Origin: Polynucleobacter sp. AP-Kolm-20A-A1
Lineage (GTDB): Bacteria; Pseudomonadota; Gammaproteobacteria; Burkholderiales; Burkholderiaceae
Direction: 5' to 3'
Length of the DNA: 64,000 nt
NCBI RefSeq assembly: GCF_018688315.1
Contig: NZ_CP061315.1
Coordinates: 992,001 to 1,056,000 of the forward strand
Every line of letters begins with the position of its first letter. Position 1 is the first letter of the stretch. The notes below the pieces were generated by a model. That model searched no databases and was not told where the DNA came from. It saw only the letters and a program-made list of their open reading frames with translations. A program made the position numbers and the translations under genes. Positions 40,543 through 49,788 of this stretch are shown piece after piece.

Positions 40543-40604
40543 GGGATGCCATTCCAGGGAGGCTCTGCATAAAACTCAGAAACTCATTGGAATGACACAA
40601 TCCC
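40543..40604 (-). promoter_or_regulatory. Second long inverted repeat in the rpsO-pnp spacer
   Basis: CATTCCA/TGGAATG (7 bp) is enclosed by GGGAT/ATCCC (5 bp) with uneven internal loops, spanning about 60 bases. There is no downstream T-run on either strand. It probably belongs to the same structured pnp leader or to an RNase III processing site. Confidence 0.35.
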
Positions 40605-40629
40605 CTACACAAATAATCTAAAAGCGCTC

Positions 40630-40691
40630 AAAAAACATGCCACCTTCTTAAGACTGATTCTGCGAAGAAACAACCCTAAGATAGATGGCAT
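40630..40691 (-). terminator. Possible rpsO terminator or attenuator
   Basis: On the minus strand ATGCCATC pairs with GGTGGCAT (one G-T pair) and is followed by GTTTTTTG. The loop is about 45 bases, so folding is less certain, although smaller pairings exist inside. It starts 16 bases after the rpsO stop. Partial read-through into pnp would match the E. coli arrangement. Confidence 0.35.
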
Positions 40692-40707
40692 TGCATACCG
40701 ATAAGAA

Positions 40708-40977
40708 TTACTTACGGAGACCTAATTTCTCAATCAATGCGCGATAGCGATCCAGATCTTTGCCTTTGAGGTAATCCAAGAGGCGACGGCGACGTGAAAC
40801 CATCTTCAACAAACCGCGACGGCTGTGATGGTCTTTAGCGTTAGCCTTGAAATGGGGGGTTAATTCATTGATGCGGGCTGTTAGCAATGAAACTTGAACT
40901 TCAGGGCTACCCGTATCGTTTGCGCTGCGCGCGTTTTCTTTGACGATTTCCGCCGTTTTGATATCAGCAACTGCCAT
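40708..40977 (-). CDS. rpsO: 30S ribosomal protein S15
   Basis: Binds 16S rRNA at the central domain junction. The 89-residue protein matches the family throughout, for example [35 protein letters not shown] and [20 protein letters not shown] precedes the ATG at a good distance. It is followed by pnp. Confidence 0.97.
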   Translation of the reverse strand: MAVADIKTAEIVKENARSANDTGSPEVQVSLLTARINELTPHFKANAKDHHSRRGLLKMVSRRRRLLDYLKGKDLDRYRALIEKLGLRK

Positions 40978-41050
40978 TTTTAATACTCCTCACTTGCGAA
41001 CACCTGAGCTTTCACCCAGTCTGTGTCGTGCGTTATTAACAAAATAAAAC

Positions 41051-41073
41051 AAAAAAGCTTTATAAATCAAAGC
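41051..41073 (-). promoter_or_regulatory. Small hairpin with T-run in the rpsO leader
   Basis: GCTTT/AAAGC with a 7-base loop, followed by six T on the minus strand. With the promoter proposed just upstream it would sit at the very 5' end of the rpsO message. The stem is short, so it is either a weak early terminator or a 5' protecting hairpin. Confidence 0.3.
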
Positions 41074-41079
41074 CCTCGA

Positions 41080-41088
41080 ATTGTAGCA
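41080..41088 (-). promoter_or_regulatory. Extended -10 promoter of rpsO
   Basis: On the minus strand TGC-TACAAT gives a TGn extension and a five-of-six -10 element. No clear -35 is seen, which extended -10 promoters tolerate. Transcription would begin near 41073, about 95 bases upstream of the rpsO ATG. Confidence 0.5.
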
Positions 41089-41114
41089 GATCAAGCTAAG
41101 TAAAAGCCCTCCTA

Positions 41115-41141
41115 CAAAAAAACCGCCAAAATAGCGGTTTT
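41115..41141 (-). terminator. Rho-independent terminator after leuA
   Basis: AAAACCGC pairs with GCGGTTTT across a seven-base loop, and on the minus strand the stem runs into a run of T. It lies about 40 bases after the leuA stop and separates leuA from rpsO. Confidence 0.85.
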
Positions 41142-41179
41142 GATGAAATTACCCTTATAAAACAATAACTTAGATATAT

Positions 41180-42727
41180 TTAAGGGGTCATTTGGGCATT
41201 TAACTTGGCCTGGCTGGGGTCATGAAGCTTATTTAAGGCCGATAAATAGGCCTTGGCAGAAGCTGCAATGATGTCTGGATCGGTACCAACACCATTCACA
41301 ATGCGCCCCCCTTTGGCCAATCGGACAGTTACTTCACCCTGAGACTGTGTGCCTGAAGTAATTGCGTTTACGGAATACAGCAATTGCTCTGCCCCGCTTT
41401 TGGCAATACCTTCGATTGCGTTCAAACTGGCATCAACTGGGCCATTGCCCTCAGCTTCTGAGCTGATTTCTTTATCACCCATGCGGAAAGTCACACGTGA
41501 CTTAGGGCGCTCCCCAGTTTCGGAATGCTGACTTAATGAAATAAATTTGTAGTGCTCGCCCTCTTCAGCCGCTGCTGAGTCTGACATGATGGCAATGATG
41601 TCTTCGTCAAAAATTTCGGATTTTTGGTCAGCCAAAGCTTTAAAGCGTGTGAATGCCTCATTCAAGTCTGCTTCAGCTTCAACAGTAATGCCCAACTCCT
41701 GCAAGCGTTGCTTAAAGGCGTTGCGACCTGATAACTTTCCTAAGACTATCTTGTTTGCAGACCAACCCACATCTTCAGCGCGCATGATTTCATAGGTGTC
41801 GCGGTTCTTTAAGATGCCATCTTGATGAATGCCAGAGGTGTGTGCAAATGCATTGGCACCAACCACTGCCTTATTGGGCTGAACCACAAAGCCAGTAATT
41901 TGTGAAACCAATTTAGATGCCGGAACAATTTGAGTGGCATCAATACCGCAGACCATATCAAAGTAATCTTTGCGCGTACGCAAAGCCATCACAATTTCTT
42001 CCAAGGCGGTATTGCCTGCACGCTCACCCAAGCCATTAATGGTGCACTCAATTTGACGGGCGCCACCAATCTTCACGCCAGCCAAGGAATTGGCTACGGC
42101 CATACCTAAGTCGTTATGACAATGTACAGACCATACGGCCTTATCTGAGTTTGGCACGCGAGTACGCAACGTCTTGATAAATTCACCGTATAACTCCGGG
42201 GTTGCATAACCAACTGTATCGGGAATATTAATAGTGCTTGCGCCCTCGTTAATGACAGCTTCAACAACCCTGCACAAGAAATCCATCTCTGAGCGGTAAC
42301 CATCTTCAGCAGAGAATTCAATATCAGAAGCCAAGTTGCGAGCAAAACGAATTGAGCGTTTGGCTTGCTCCAAGACCTCTTCTGGAGACATGCGCAATTT
42401 AACCGCCATATGCAATGGGCTCGTTGCCAAGAAGGCATGGATACGCTTGGCATTAGCAGCCTGTAAAGCATCGGCAGCGCGTGTGATGTCCTTGTCATTA
42501 GCTCTTGCCAATGAACAAACAATAGAATCTTTTACCGCAGCAGCCACAGCCGAAATCGCCTGAAAGTCGCCTTCAGAGCTAGCTGCAAAGCCCGCTTCGA
42601 TAACATCCACCTTTAAACGTTCAAGCTGACGTGCAATGCGTACTTTTTCGTCTTTGGTCATAGATGCACCTGGAGACTGCTCTCCATCGCGCAAGGTGGT
42701 ATCGAAAATAATTACTTTGTCGCTCAT
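41180..42727 (-). CDS. leuA: 2-isopropylmalate synthase
   Basis: Condenses acetyl-CoA with 2-oxoisovalerate, first committed step of leucine synthesis. The 515-residue long form has the catalytic TIM barrel ([30 protein letters not shown] with the metal histidines) and a C-terminal LeuA dimer domain for leucine feedback ([16 protein letters not shown] text, [22 protein letters not shown]). The ATG at 42725-42727 has GGAG eight bases upstream; a GTG one codon earlier is less likely. It is preceded by a leucine leader peptide and attenuator hairpin. Confidence 0.96.
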   Translation of the reverse strand: MSDKVIIFDTTLRDGEQSPGASMTKDEKVRIARQLERLKVDVIEAGFAASSEGDFQAISAVAAAVKDSIVCSLARANDKDITRAADALQAANAKRIHAFLATSPLHMAVKLRMSPEEVLEQAKRSIRFARNLASDIEFSAEDGYRSEMDFLCRVVEAVINEGASTINIPDTVGYATPELYGEFIKTLRTRVPNSDKAVWSVHCHNDLGMAVANSLAGVKIGGARQIECTINGLGERAGNTALEEIVMALRTRKDYFDMVCGIDATQIVPASKLVSQITGFVVQPNKAVVGANAFAHTSGIHQDGILKNRDTYEIMRAEDVGWSANKIVLGKLSGRNAFKQRLQELGITVEAEADLNEAFTRFKALADQKSEIFDEDIIAIMSDSAAAEEGEHYKFISLSQHSETGERPKSRVTFRMGDKEISSEAEGNGPVDASLNAIEGIAKSGAEQLLYSVNAITSGTQSQGEVTVRLAKGGRIVNGVGTDPDIIAASAKAYLSALNKLHDPSQAKLNAQMTP

Positions 42728-42781
42728 CACTACTCTCCAATGTGGATACTTATTAAGTTACTGCTTAATTCAATCTCTAAA

Positions 42782-42807
42782 ACAAAAACCCCAGCAATTT
42801 GCTGGGG
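42782..42807 (-). terminator. Attenuator terminator ahead of leuA
   Basis: CCCCAGC pairs with GCTGGGG around a five-base loop, extendable to nine pairs, and is followed on the minus strand by TTTTTGTTTT. It lies about 55 bases upstream of leuA and 43 bases after the leucine-rich leader frame, the position expected of an attenuator. The leader bases TTGGGGC (42863-42869) can pair with its 5' arm GCCCCAG (42802-42808). Confidence 0.8.
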
Positions 42808-42849
42808 CTGGTATGTGGTGGTTAATGGATTCTATTCAGTCTCATCAAC

Positions 42850-42927
42850 TCAGGCCTTACCCGCCCCAAGCTTTAGGCTTAGCGCTAGCAGAAGAAGGCT
42901 AGAAAGAAGTGAGAAATTCATCAACAT
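42850..42927 (-). CDS. Leucine-rich leader peptide of leuA
   Basis: A 25-codon frame beginning ATG TTG ATG and ending TGA. Ten of its residues are leucine, nine of them in codons 7-20, with CTT five times, CTA three times, CTG once and TTG once. Leucine clusters directly before an intrinsic hairpin and leuA are the classic mark of ribosome-mediated attenuation: at low leucyl-tRNA the ribosome stalls and frees downstream bases to disrupt the terminator. It begins 28 bases after the pssA stop. No Shine-Dalgarno sequence is seen. No cellular function for the peptide itself is expected. Confidence 0.75.
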   Translation of the reverse strand: MLMNFSLLSSLLLLALSLKLGAGKA

Positions 42928-42955
42928 GGAATAAATATACCCGAAAAATAGCTAA

Positions 42956-43819
42956 TTAGCTAAAACGCCGACCCCGGAGACGTTCCCAGGCCCAAATTAC
43001 ATAACCAGAAATCGAATACACCACAAACAAACCAAACAAGGTTAAGGGTGGATTAGAGGAAATCAGCACAAAGGTCAGGATCATGAGAACCATGACGCCA
43101 AAAGGCACTCGATAGCGTACATCCAAGGCCTTACCGCTATAGAAGCGAGCATTGGAAACCATAGTCAGGCCGGCATATACCGCGATAAAGAAGGTAATCC
43201 AGGGAATCGCTGTATCACGAACCGGAATCTTATTGTCATCGGCCAACCAAATGAAACCAGCCATCAAAGATCCTGCCGCTGGGCTTGGTAAACCTTGGAA
43301 GAATTTCTTATCAACAACGCCAGTGTTAACGTTAAAACGAGCTAAACGCAAGGCGGCGCCAGCGCAATAAGTAAAGGCGGCCAACCAGCCCCATTTACCC
43401 AAATCTTTTAAGGCCCACTCATAAGCAACCAGAGCTGGTGCCACGCCAAATGACACCATGTCAGCCAAAGAGTCGTATTGCTCGCCAAAAGCACTTTGTG
43501 TATTAGTCATGCGCGCAACGCGACCATCCATACCATCCAGAACCAAGGAAGCAAAAATTGCAATGGCAGCAATCTCAAACTGATGGTTCATCGCATTGAC
43601 AATAGCGAAGAAGCCGCAGAACAATGCGGCGGTAGTAAATGCGTTTGGTAATAGATAGATGCCCTTGCTTCTTAAGCGGGGCTTTTGTGGGTGAAGCTCT
43701 TCTACTTCGTAATCAACTCCATCGCCCAACTCTTCTACCCAGTCATCATGATTGCGATCAACGCGATGACGTGAAAGGCGACTGCGATCTAAACGGCCAC
43801 GACGGCGAAATGTAGTCAA
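42956..43819 (-). CDS. pssA: CDP-diacylglycerol--serine O-phosphatidyltransferase
   Basis: Makes phosphatidylserine from CDP-diacylglycerol and serine at the inner membrane. The 287-residue type II enzyme has the CDP-alcohol transferase motif beginning LDGMDGRVAR and continuing GEQYDSLAD, and several membrane segments. About 50 charged residues precede the first helix (YLLPNAFTTAALFCGFFAI). The start appears to be TTG, with GGGA upstream; the next in-frame ATG is too far inside. psd lies directly upstream, the next enzyme in phosphatidylethanolamine synthesis. Confidence 0.92.
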   Translation of the reverse strand: MTTFRRRGRLDRSRLSRHRVDRNHDDWVEELGDGVDYEVEELHPQKPRLRSKGIYLLPNAFTTAALFCGFFAIVNAMNHQFEIAAIAIFASLVLDGMDGRVARMTNTQSAFGEQYDSLADMVSFGVAPALVAYEWALKDLGKWGWLAAFTYCAGAALRLARFNVNTGVVDKKFFQGLPSPAAGSLMAGFIWLADDNKIPVRDTAIPWITFFIAVYAGLTMVSNARFYSGKALDVRYRVPFGVMVLMILTFVLISSNPPLTLFGLFVVYSISGYVIWAWERLRGRRFS

Positions 43820-43847
43820 TGAATATCCCAGTGAATAATATTTCGAA

Positions 43848-44495
43848 TCAATCTAAGCCAGGCACACGTGCCAAAGCGGTATTGGTTGCAAACACTTTAT
43901 CCCCAACACTGACCAAAGGCTCAGCAGTTAGGGGTAAATACACATCCACCCGTGAACCAAAACGAATAAATCCATAGCGCTCACCTGCTTTGAGGCGGTC
44001 GCCAACGTGGATATAGCAAAGAATGCGACGGGCAATTAAGCCAGCCACTTGAACCAAGGTCACGGTTTGACCGTTAGCATCAATCACAACTGCGTTACGC
44101 TCATTCTCGGTAGATGCCTTGTCTAAATCCGCATTAACAAACTTACCAGGGAAATACTGCACCTCTTTAACCAAGCCATTCACTGCGCTGCGGTTCGAGT
44201 GCACATTAAAGACGTTCATGAATACGCTGATCTTGAGCGCTTCACGACCAGCATACGGATCGTTGGCTTTTTCAACCACAACAATTCGACCATCTGCCGG
44301 AGATAAAACCAAATCGCGGCCCAGAGCAGGAATACGCTGTGGATCACGGAAGAACTGCAGAACAAAGATAAAGATGATCCACAAAGGCCATGACCATGCA
44401 ATGCCACCCAAATAGTGGACTAGTAAAGTCACTGCCCCCACCAGAGCTAAATACGGCCAACCTTCTTTCGCAATAATGGGGTGTGGATACATCAT
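43848..44495 (-). CDS. psd: Phosphatidylserine decarboxylase (short form)
   Basis: Converts phosphatidylserine to phosphatidylethanolamine using a pyruvoyl group made by self-cleavage. The 215-residue protein has two N-terminal membrane helices, [32 protein letters not shown], and a cleavage-site region [16 protein letters not shown] in which the Gly-Ser pair should form the pyruvoyl serine. It is the short (archaeal-like) family rather than the E. coli LGST type. Two adjacent ATG codons exist at the start; the second is equally plausible. Confidence 0.93.
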   Translation of the reverse strand: MMYPHPIIAKEGWPYLALVGAVTLLVHYLGGIAWSWPLWIIFIFVLQFFRDPQRIPALGRDLVLSPADGRIVVVEKANDPYAGREALKISVFMNVFNVHSNRSAVNGLVKEVQYFPGKFVNADLDKASTENERNAVVIDANGQTVTLVQVAGLIARRILCYIHVGDRLKAGERYGFIRFGSRVDVYLPLTAEPLVSVGDKVFATNTALARVPGLD

Positions 44496-44555
44496 CTTTG
44501 TTCTGAGCCTTTTAATGAACTTCTATTAATTTGATGCGTACTTCTTAGTGATTAA

Positions 44556-45614
<1,059 letters not shown>

Positions 45615-45625
45615 TTAATAAAAAA

Positions 45626-46117
45626 TTAAACCTTGAGGATGCGTTCGCCACGACCAATTCCAGAGCCGCCCGAACGGACAGTTTCCAGAATCGATGCGCG
45701 ATCGATCGAATCAATAAAGGCATCCAATTTGGCACCATCACCAGTTAACTCGATGGTGTAACTCTTGTCGGTCACATCAATGATGCGACCGCGGAAGATA
45801 TCAGTAGTGCGCTTGAGTTCTTCACGTTCCTTGCCTACAGCCCGCACCTTAATCATCATGAGCTCGCGCTCAATGTGTGGGCCTTCGCTCAAATCAAACA
45901 CTTTCACTACTTCAACCAAACGGTTTAAGTGCTTGGTAATTTGCTCAATAACGTCATCAGACCCAAAGGTCACGATCGTCATGCGAGATAAAGAAGGATC
46001 TTCAGTAGGCGCAACACTCAAGGTGTCGATGTTGTAACCACGAGCTGAGAAAAGACCTACTACGCGTGACAATGCGCCCGGCTCGTTCTCAATGAGTACA
46101 GAAATAATATGTCGCAT
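45626..46117 (-). CDS. ilvH: Acetolactate synthase small (regulatory) subunit
   Basis: ACT-domain subunit that gives valine feedback and full activity to IlvB, 163 residues. It opens MRHIISVLIENEPGALSRVVGLFSARGYNI-type (ACT glycine and asparagine visible) and contains HLNRLVEVVKVFDLS. Its ATG overlaps the ilvB stop as TAATG, ensuring coupled translation of the two subunits. Confidence 0.96.
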   Translation of the reverse strand: MRHIISVLIENEPGALSRVVGLFSARGYNIDTLSVAPTEDPSLSRMTIVTFGSDDVIEQITKHLNRLVEVVKVFDLSEGPHIERELMMIKVRAVGKEREELKRTTDIFRGRIIDVTDKSYTIELTGDGAKLDAFIDSIDRASILETVRSGGSGIGRGERILKV

Positions 46118-47904
46118 TAGAGATCCTCGCTACCCAAAAGCATTTCAGTAATACCCTTGCCCGCTTGAACCATTGGCCAAACGTTTTCTTCTGGGTCGGT
46201 CTGGAAATCCATGAATACGGTGCGATCCTTTAAGCGAATTGCTTCTTTAAGGGCGCCCTCAACATCAGATTTCTTTTCAATACGCATACCAACGTGACCA
46301 TAGGCCTCAGCCAACTTCACAAAGTCTGGCAATGAATCCATGTAGGAGCTGGAATAACGCTTGTTATAGGTAAGCTCTTGCCACTGACGAACCATTCCGA
46401 GGTAACGGTTGTTCAATGACACGATTTTTACCGGTGTGTCGTATTGCTTACAAGTAGATAGCTCTTGAATACACATCTGGATAGAGCCTTCACCAGTAAT
46501 AGTGAAAACATCTTTCTCAGGGAAAGCCTTCTTGATGCCCATGGCGTATGGCAAGCCAACGCCCATGGTACCAAGACCACCAGAGTTAATCCAACGACGT
46601 GGTTTATCAAACTTGTAGAACTGTGCAGCCCACATTTGATGCTGACCTACGTCAGAGCAAATGAAAGCATCACCGCCGGTGAGCTCCCACAACTTTTGAA
46701 CAACGTACTGCGGCTTCACAATTTGAGAAGCTTCGTCGTATTTCAGGCAATCTTTTTTGCGCCACTCATTAATCTGGTCCCACCAGGCGGCAACTTTATC
46801 GCCATTCTTGCGTGGGCCAGCAGCTTTAAGCTGAGCAGTCATCTCCACCAAAACTTCTTTGAGATTACCTACGATTGGAACGTCTACCTTAACGCGTTTA
46901 GAAATAACGGAAGGATCAATGTCAATGTGAATAATCTTGCGTGGGTGACTTGCAAAGTGTGCAGTGTTACCGATTACGCGATCATCAAAACGCGCGCCGA
47001 TAGCAATCAACACATCACTGTGCTGCATTGCCATATTGGCTTCATAGGTACCGTGCATACCGAGCATACCCAAAAACTGTGGGCTTGTTCCTGGGAATCC
47101 ACCTAAACCCATCAGAGTGTTAGTTACTGGATAGCCGAGCAAGTCTGCGAACTCTTTTAGCTCAGGCGCTGCATCAGACAAAATCACACCACCACCCGTA
47201 TAGATGTATGGGCGCTCTGCCTCTTGCAATAAAGCAACTGCCTTACGAATCTGACCGCTATGACCCTTAACTACAGGGTTATAGGAACGCATTTCCAGAG
47301 TCTCTGGGTAAACAAATGCGCCTTTGGCCGCAGATACGTCTTTAGGAATATCAATCAACACGGGACCAGGGCGACCTGTCTGTGCAATGTGGAAAGCCTT
47401 CTTCAAAACCAATGGAAGATCTTTAACGTCTTTCACGAGGAAGTTGTGCTTCACAACTGGGCGTGTAATGCCAACGGTATCTGCTTCTTGGAAAGCATCT
47501 TCACCAATAGCGTATGTTGGTACGTTGCCGCTGATGATCACCATTGGAATGGAGTCTGTGTAAGCAGTCGCAATGCCAGTAACGGCATTAGTTACACCGG
47601 GACCAGAGGTCACCAGGGCAACACCAACCTTACCGGTTGCGCGCGCATAGCCATCTGCAGCGTGAACCGCTGCTTGCTCATGGCGAACAAGAATATGTTC
47701 AAACTTGTCCTGCTTAAAAATTTCGTCATAGATAAAGAGAACGGAGCCGCCTGGGTAACCCCAAACGAATTCAACACCCTCTTTGTGTAATGCATGCACG
47801 AGCATCTCTGCGCCAATCATTTCTGGAGGCGCTGCATCATTATTTGTATTTGTTGAGTCTTTATTAGCTTTAGTAGCTAAAAATTCGGCGCTGCTTGTAT
47901 TCAT
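46117..47904 (-). CDS. ilvB: Acetolactate synthase large (catalytic) subunit
   Basis: ThDP- and FAD-dependent carboligase making acetolactate or acetohydroxybutyrate, 595 residues. Catalytic glutamate in RHEQAAVHAADGYAR, ThDP-binding motif beginning GEGSIQMCIQELSTC and ending LNNRYLGMV, and FAD-region GMLGMHGTYEAN. About 28 residues precede the conserved core (MIGAEMLVHALHKEGVEFVWG). First gene of an apparent ilvBHC-psd-pssA-leuA run. Confidence 0.96.
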   Translation of the reverse strand: MNTSSAEFLATKANKDSTNTNNDAAPPEMIGAEMLVHALHKEGVEFVWGYPGGSVLFIYDEIFKQDKFEHILVRHEQAAVHAADGYARATGKVGVALVTSGPGVTNAVTGIATAYTDSIPMVIISGNVPTYAIGEDAFQEADTVGITRPVVKHNFLVKDVKDLPLVLKKAFHIAQTGRPGPVLIDIPKDVSAAKGAFVYPETLEMRSYNPVVKGHSGQIRKAVALLQEAERPYIYTGGGVILSDAAPELKEFADLLGYPVTNTLMGLGGFPGTSPQFLGMLGMHGTYEANMAMQHSDVLIAIGARFDDRVIGNTAHFASHPRKIIHIDIDPSVISKRVKVDVPIVGNLKEVLVEMTAQLKAAGPRKNGDKVAAWWDQINEWRKKDCLKYDEASQIVKPQYVVQKLWELTGGDAFICSDVGQHQMWAAQFYKFDKPRRWINSGGLGTMGVGLPYAMGIKKAFPEKDVFTITGEGSIQMCIQELSTCKQYDTPVKIVSLNNRYLGMVRQWQELTYNKRYSSSYMDSLPDFVKLAEAYGHVGMRIEKKSDVEGALKEAIRLKDRTVFMDFQTDPEENVWPMVQAGKGITEMLLGSEDL

Positions 47905-47920
47905 TTTCTTTCGTCCTTTG

Positions 47921-47940
47921 CAATTTTCGGCAAAAAATTG
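47921..47940 (-). promoter_or_regulatory. AT-rich hairpin in the ilvB leader
   Basis: CAATTTT and AAAATTG make a 7-bp stem with a 6-base loop, ending just before AAAGGACG, the likely ribosome-binding site of ilvB. It could influence initiation. No branched-chain-rich leader peptide or terminator is seen here. Confidence 0.3.
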
Positions 47941-48040
47941 TTTGGTCTGTTCTGTCTCCTGCTTATGGCCTGAGTTCGAACGGCGCTGCTACCGGAAAAA
48001 ACCACTTCTTGAATGAGATTCTAGGTAGTAAGCCCTATAT

Positions 48041-48049
48041 TCTATAGCA
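48041..48049 (-). promoter_or_regulatory. Candidate ilvB promoter (extended -10)
   Basis: On the minus strand TGC-TATAGA resembles an extended -10 element. It would give a leader of about 130 bases before ilvB. No good -35 is seen; assigned by pattern only. Confidence 0.3.
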
Positions 48050-48097
48050 ATCCCCTAAAATGAATGAATTCTTACCGATTCAGGTCTAATCCATTGC

Positions 48098-48667
48098 ATG
48101 GCATCAGCCCAAGAACTATCTGACTTTTTGAGTAGTGTCGAGCAGCGCGCTTTTAAGCAGGCTGTCTACGCCGTGCGTGATGATGACGCCGCGCTCGATA
48201 TTGTTCAGGATGCCATGATCAAATTGGCCGAAAAATATGGGGACAGACCCGCCGCTGAGCTCCCACTAGTGTTCACCAGAATTCTCCAGAACCGTATTCA
48301 TGACTGGTTTAGACGCCAGAAAGTCCGAAATACCTGGGTCACCCTGTTTTCAAATATGGGCAAAAAAGCCGATGAAAACGATGATTTTGACCCCCTGGAG
48401 TCACTTTCAGCCCCTGACGATAGTGAAATTCACCAAGATGGGGCCCAAAAACTAGAACAAAGCCAGCTTTTACAGGCTTTGGAGTCAGAAATATCTAAAT
48501 TACCTGTACGTCAACGAGAAGCCTTCCTGATGCGTTATTGGGATGAGCTAAGCATTACGGAAACCGCTAAAGCCATGAGTTGCAGTGAAGGAAGTGTAAA
48601 AACTCATTGTTCTAGAGCCACCCAAACCCTAGCTAAAGCATTGAAATTAAAAGGAATTACGCTGTGA
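48098..48667 (+). CDS. ECF-type RNA polymerase sigma factor
   Basis: A 189-residue alternative sigma factor with regions 2 and 4 only. Region 2 is around DDDAALDIVQDAMIKLAEKY and ILQNRIHDWFRRQKVRNTW; region 4 is LPVRQREAFLMRYWDELS with the helix-turn-helix ITETAKAMSCSEGSVKTH. An acidic linker of about 40 residues separates them. The next gene overlaps its stop (GTGA) and encodes a one-helix membrane protein, a layout common for sigma/anti-sigma pairs. Target promoters unknown. Confidence 0.88.
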   Translation: MASAQELSDFLSSVEQRAFKQAVYAVRDDDAALDIVQDAMIKLAEKYGDRPAAELPLVFTRILQNRIHDWFRRQKVRNTWVTLFSNMGKKADENDDFDPLESLSAPDDSEIHQDGAQKLEQSQLLQALESEISKLPVRQREAFLMRYWDELSITETAKAMSCSEGSVKTHCSRATQTLAKALKLKGITL

Positions 48668-49125
48668 AAGACTTTGATAAGCAACTAACCGACGCCCAGG
48701 CCGATCAATTTGGCCGGACCAGTGCCGCCCTGCTTTCTCAAGGCGCTCACAAGCTGCCAGCAAATATTAGAGATCGACTTCATGCAGCTCGCATGAAAGC
48801 CCTCTCTGTTAGAAAGCCTGAAAAAGCCCTGGTTCGCAAACCAATTTTTGCAGGATCTAGCGGCACTTGGACTTCTGGCTCTAATGGCGTTTGGGATACC
48901 GTTGGTTGGGTAGCCCCATTAGTGGTTTTGGTTTTTGGCCTTATTGGCATCGCTCAGTGGCAAGATGATTCCCGTATTAACGATATCGCTGAAGTGGATG
49001 CGGCATTGTTATCGGATGACGTTCCACCAGATGCCTATGCTGATAGCGGATTTATGGCCTTCCTAAAAAATGGTCCTCTATCCGATTCTGGCGATAGTGC
49101 TACTGACTCTGCGCTCAGCAAGTAA
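48664..49125 (+). CDS. DUF3619 family membrane protein, possible sigma-factor partner
   Basis: A 153-residue protein starting at GTG and overlapping the sigma gene by four bases. A hydrophilic N-terminal part (residues 1-78, helical, with LPANIRDRLHAARMKAL) precedes one membrane helix (about 81-97, WVAPLVVLVFGLIGIAQW) and an acidic C-terminal part of about 50 residues. This resembles DUF3619 proteins of Burkholderiales. The topology is that of an anti-sigma factor, but no zinc-binding ASD motif is visible and the role is inferred from position. Confidence 0.75.
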   Translation: MKDFDKQLTDAQADQFGRTSAALLSQGAHKLPANIRDRLHAARMKALSVRKPEKALVRKPIFAGSSGTWTSGSNGVWDTVGWVAPLVVLVFGLIGIAQWQDDSRINDIAEVDAALLSDDVPPDAYADSGFMAFLKNGPLSDSGDSATDSALSK

Positions 49126-49144
49126 TTCTTTCGACCTTCGCCGA

Positions 49145-49762
49145 ATGCTTGCGCAAAAACGTACATATACAGCAAGTTTATTGGTGCTACTTGCTACGGC
49201 ATGTTTTGCACTCAATATTTCTTCAGCCCTTGGACAGTCATCGCCGCCGCACGGCAAAGCTACTGCCATTCCTGAAAAGAAACCGGATGGCACATGGGAT
49301 AGCCTAAAGCCCGCTCAACAAAAGATTCTTGCTCCGCTTGAAGATGATTGGGACTACATGCTCCCCGATAGCCGCAAGAAATGGATGCAGGTTGCTAATA
49401 TTTATCCCAAGATGAGCGCTCAAGATCAAGAGCGTCTGCAGTCAAGAATGACTGGATGGTCAAACCTTTCACAAAAAGAACGTCGCATTTCCCGTGAAAA
49501 TTATTTAAGCAGTCTCAAGTTCCCGGCCGAGAAAAAGGCTGAAGCTTGGAGTGCCTACCAAAAGCTCAGCGATGAGCAAAAAAAGAAGTTAGCTGAAACT
49601 GAATCAAAGAAAAAGCCTAGCGCTACAAATGCTCCAACCCTTCAGCAACATCCTATCTCTTCAAAAGCGACCTTACCGCCAGCAGCAGCAACCGTACCAA
49701 GCGCGCCAGCACCTGCCGAGAATTCAGGATCTACTGCTGAATCTGGCTCTAGCAGCAATTAA
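49145..49762 (+). CDS. DUF3106 family exported protein
   Basis: A 205-residue protein with a signal peptide (residues 1-30, ending SSALGQ) and a helical, charged body. The core has WDSLKPAQQKILAPLEDDWDYM, RKKWMQVANIYPKMSAQDQERLQ and KAEAWSAYQKLSDEQKKKL, the repeating pattern of DUF3106. The tail is Pro/Ala/Ser-rich. I start it at the ATG at 49145; an earlier open frame overlaps the DUF3619 gene. Periplasmic; function unknown. Confidence 0.75.
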   Translation: MLAQKRTYTASLLVLLATACFALNISSALGQSSPPHGKATAIPEKKPDGTWDSLKPAQQKILAPLEDDWDYMLPDSRKKWMQVANIYPKMSAQDQERLQSRMTGWSNLSQKERRISRENYLSSLKFPAEKKAEAWSAYQKLSDEQKKKLAETESKKKPSATNAPTLQQHPISSKATLPPAAATVPSAPAPAENSGSTAESGSSSN

Positions 49763-49788
49763 TTTACCCTACAAATAAAAGCAGATTC

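Noticed and set aside
46465..47790. Long plus-strand open frames opposite ilvB (213 and 176 codons)
   Set aside because: They lie wholly antisense to ilvB, whose protein is fully conserved, and their translations show no family resemblance.
47905..48010. GTG-started frame overlapping ilvB as a leader peptide
   Set aside because: About 34 codons ending in ATGA overlap, but few branched-chain codons and no terminator; not an attenuator by content.
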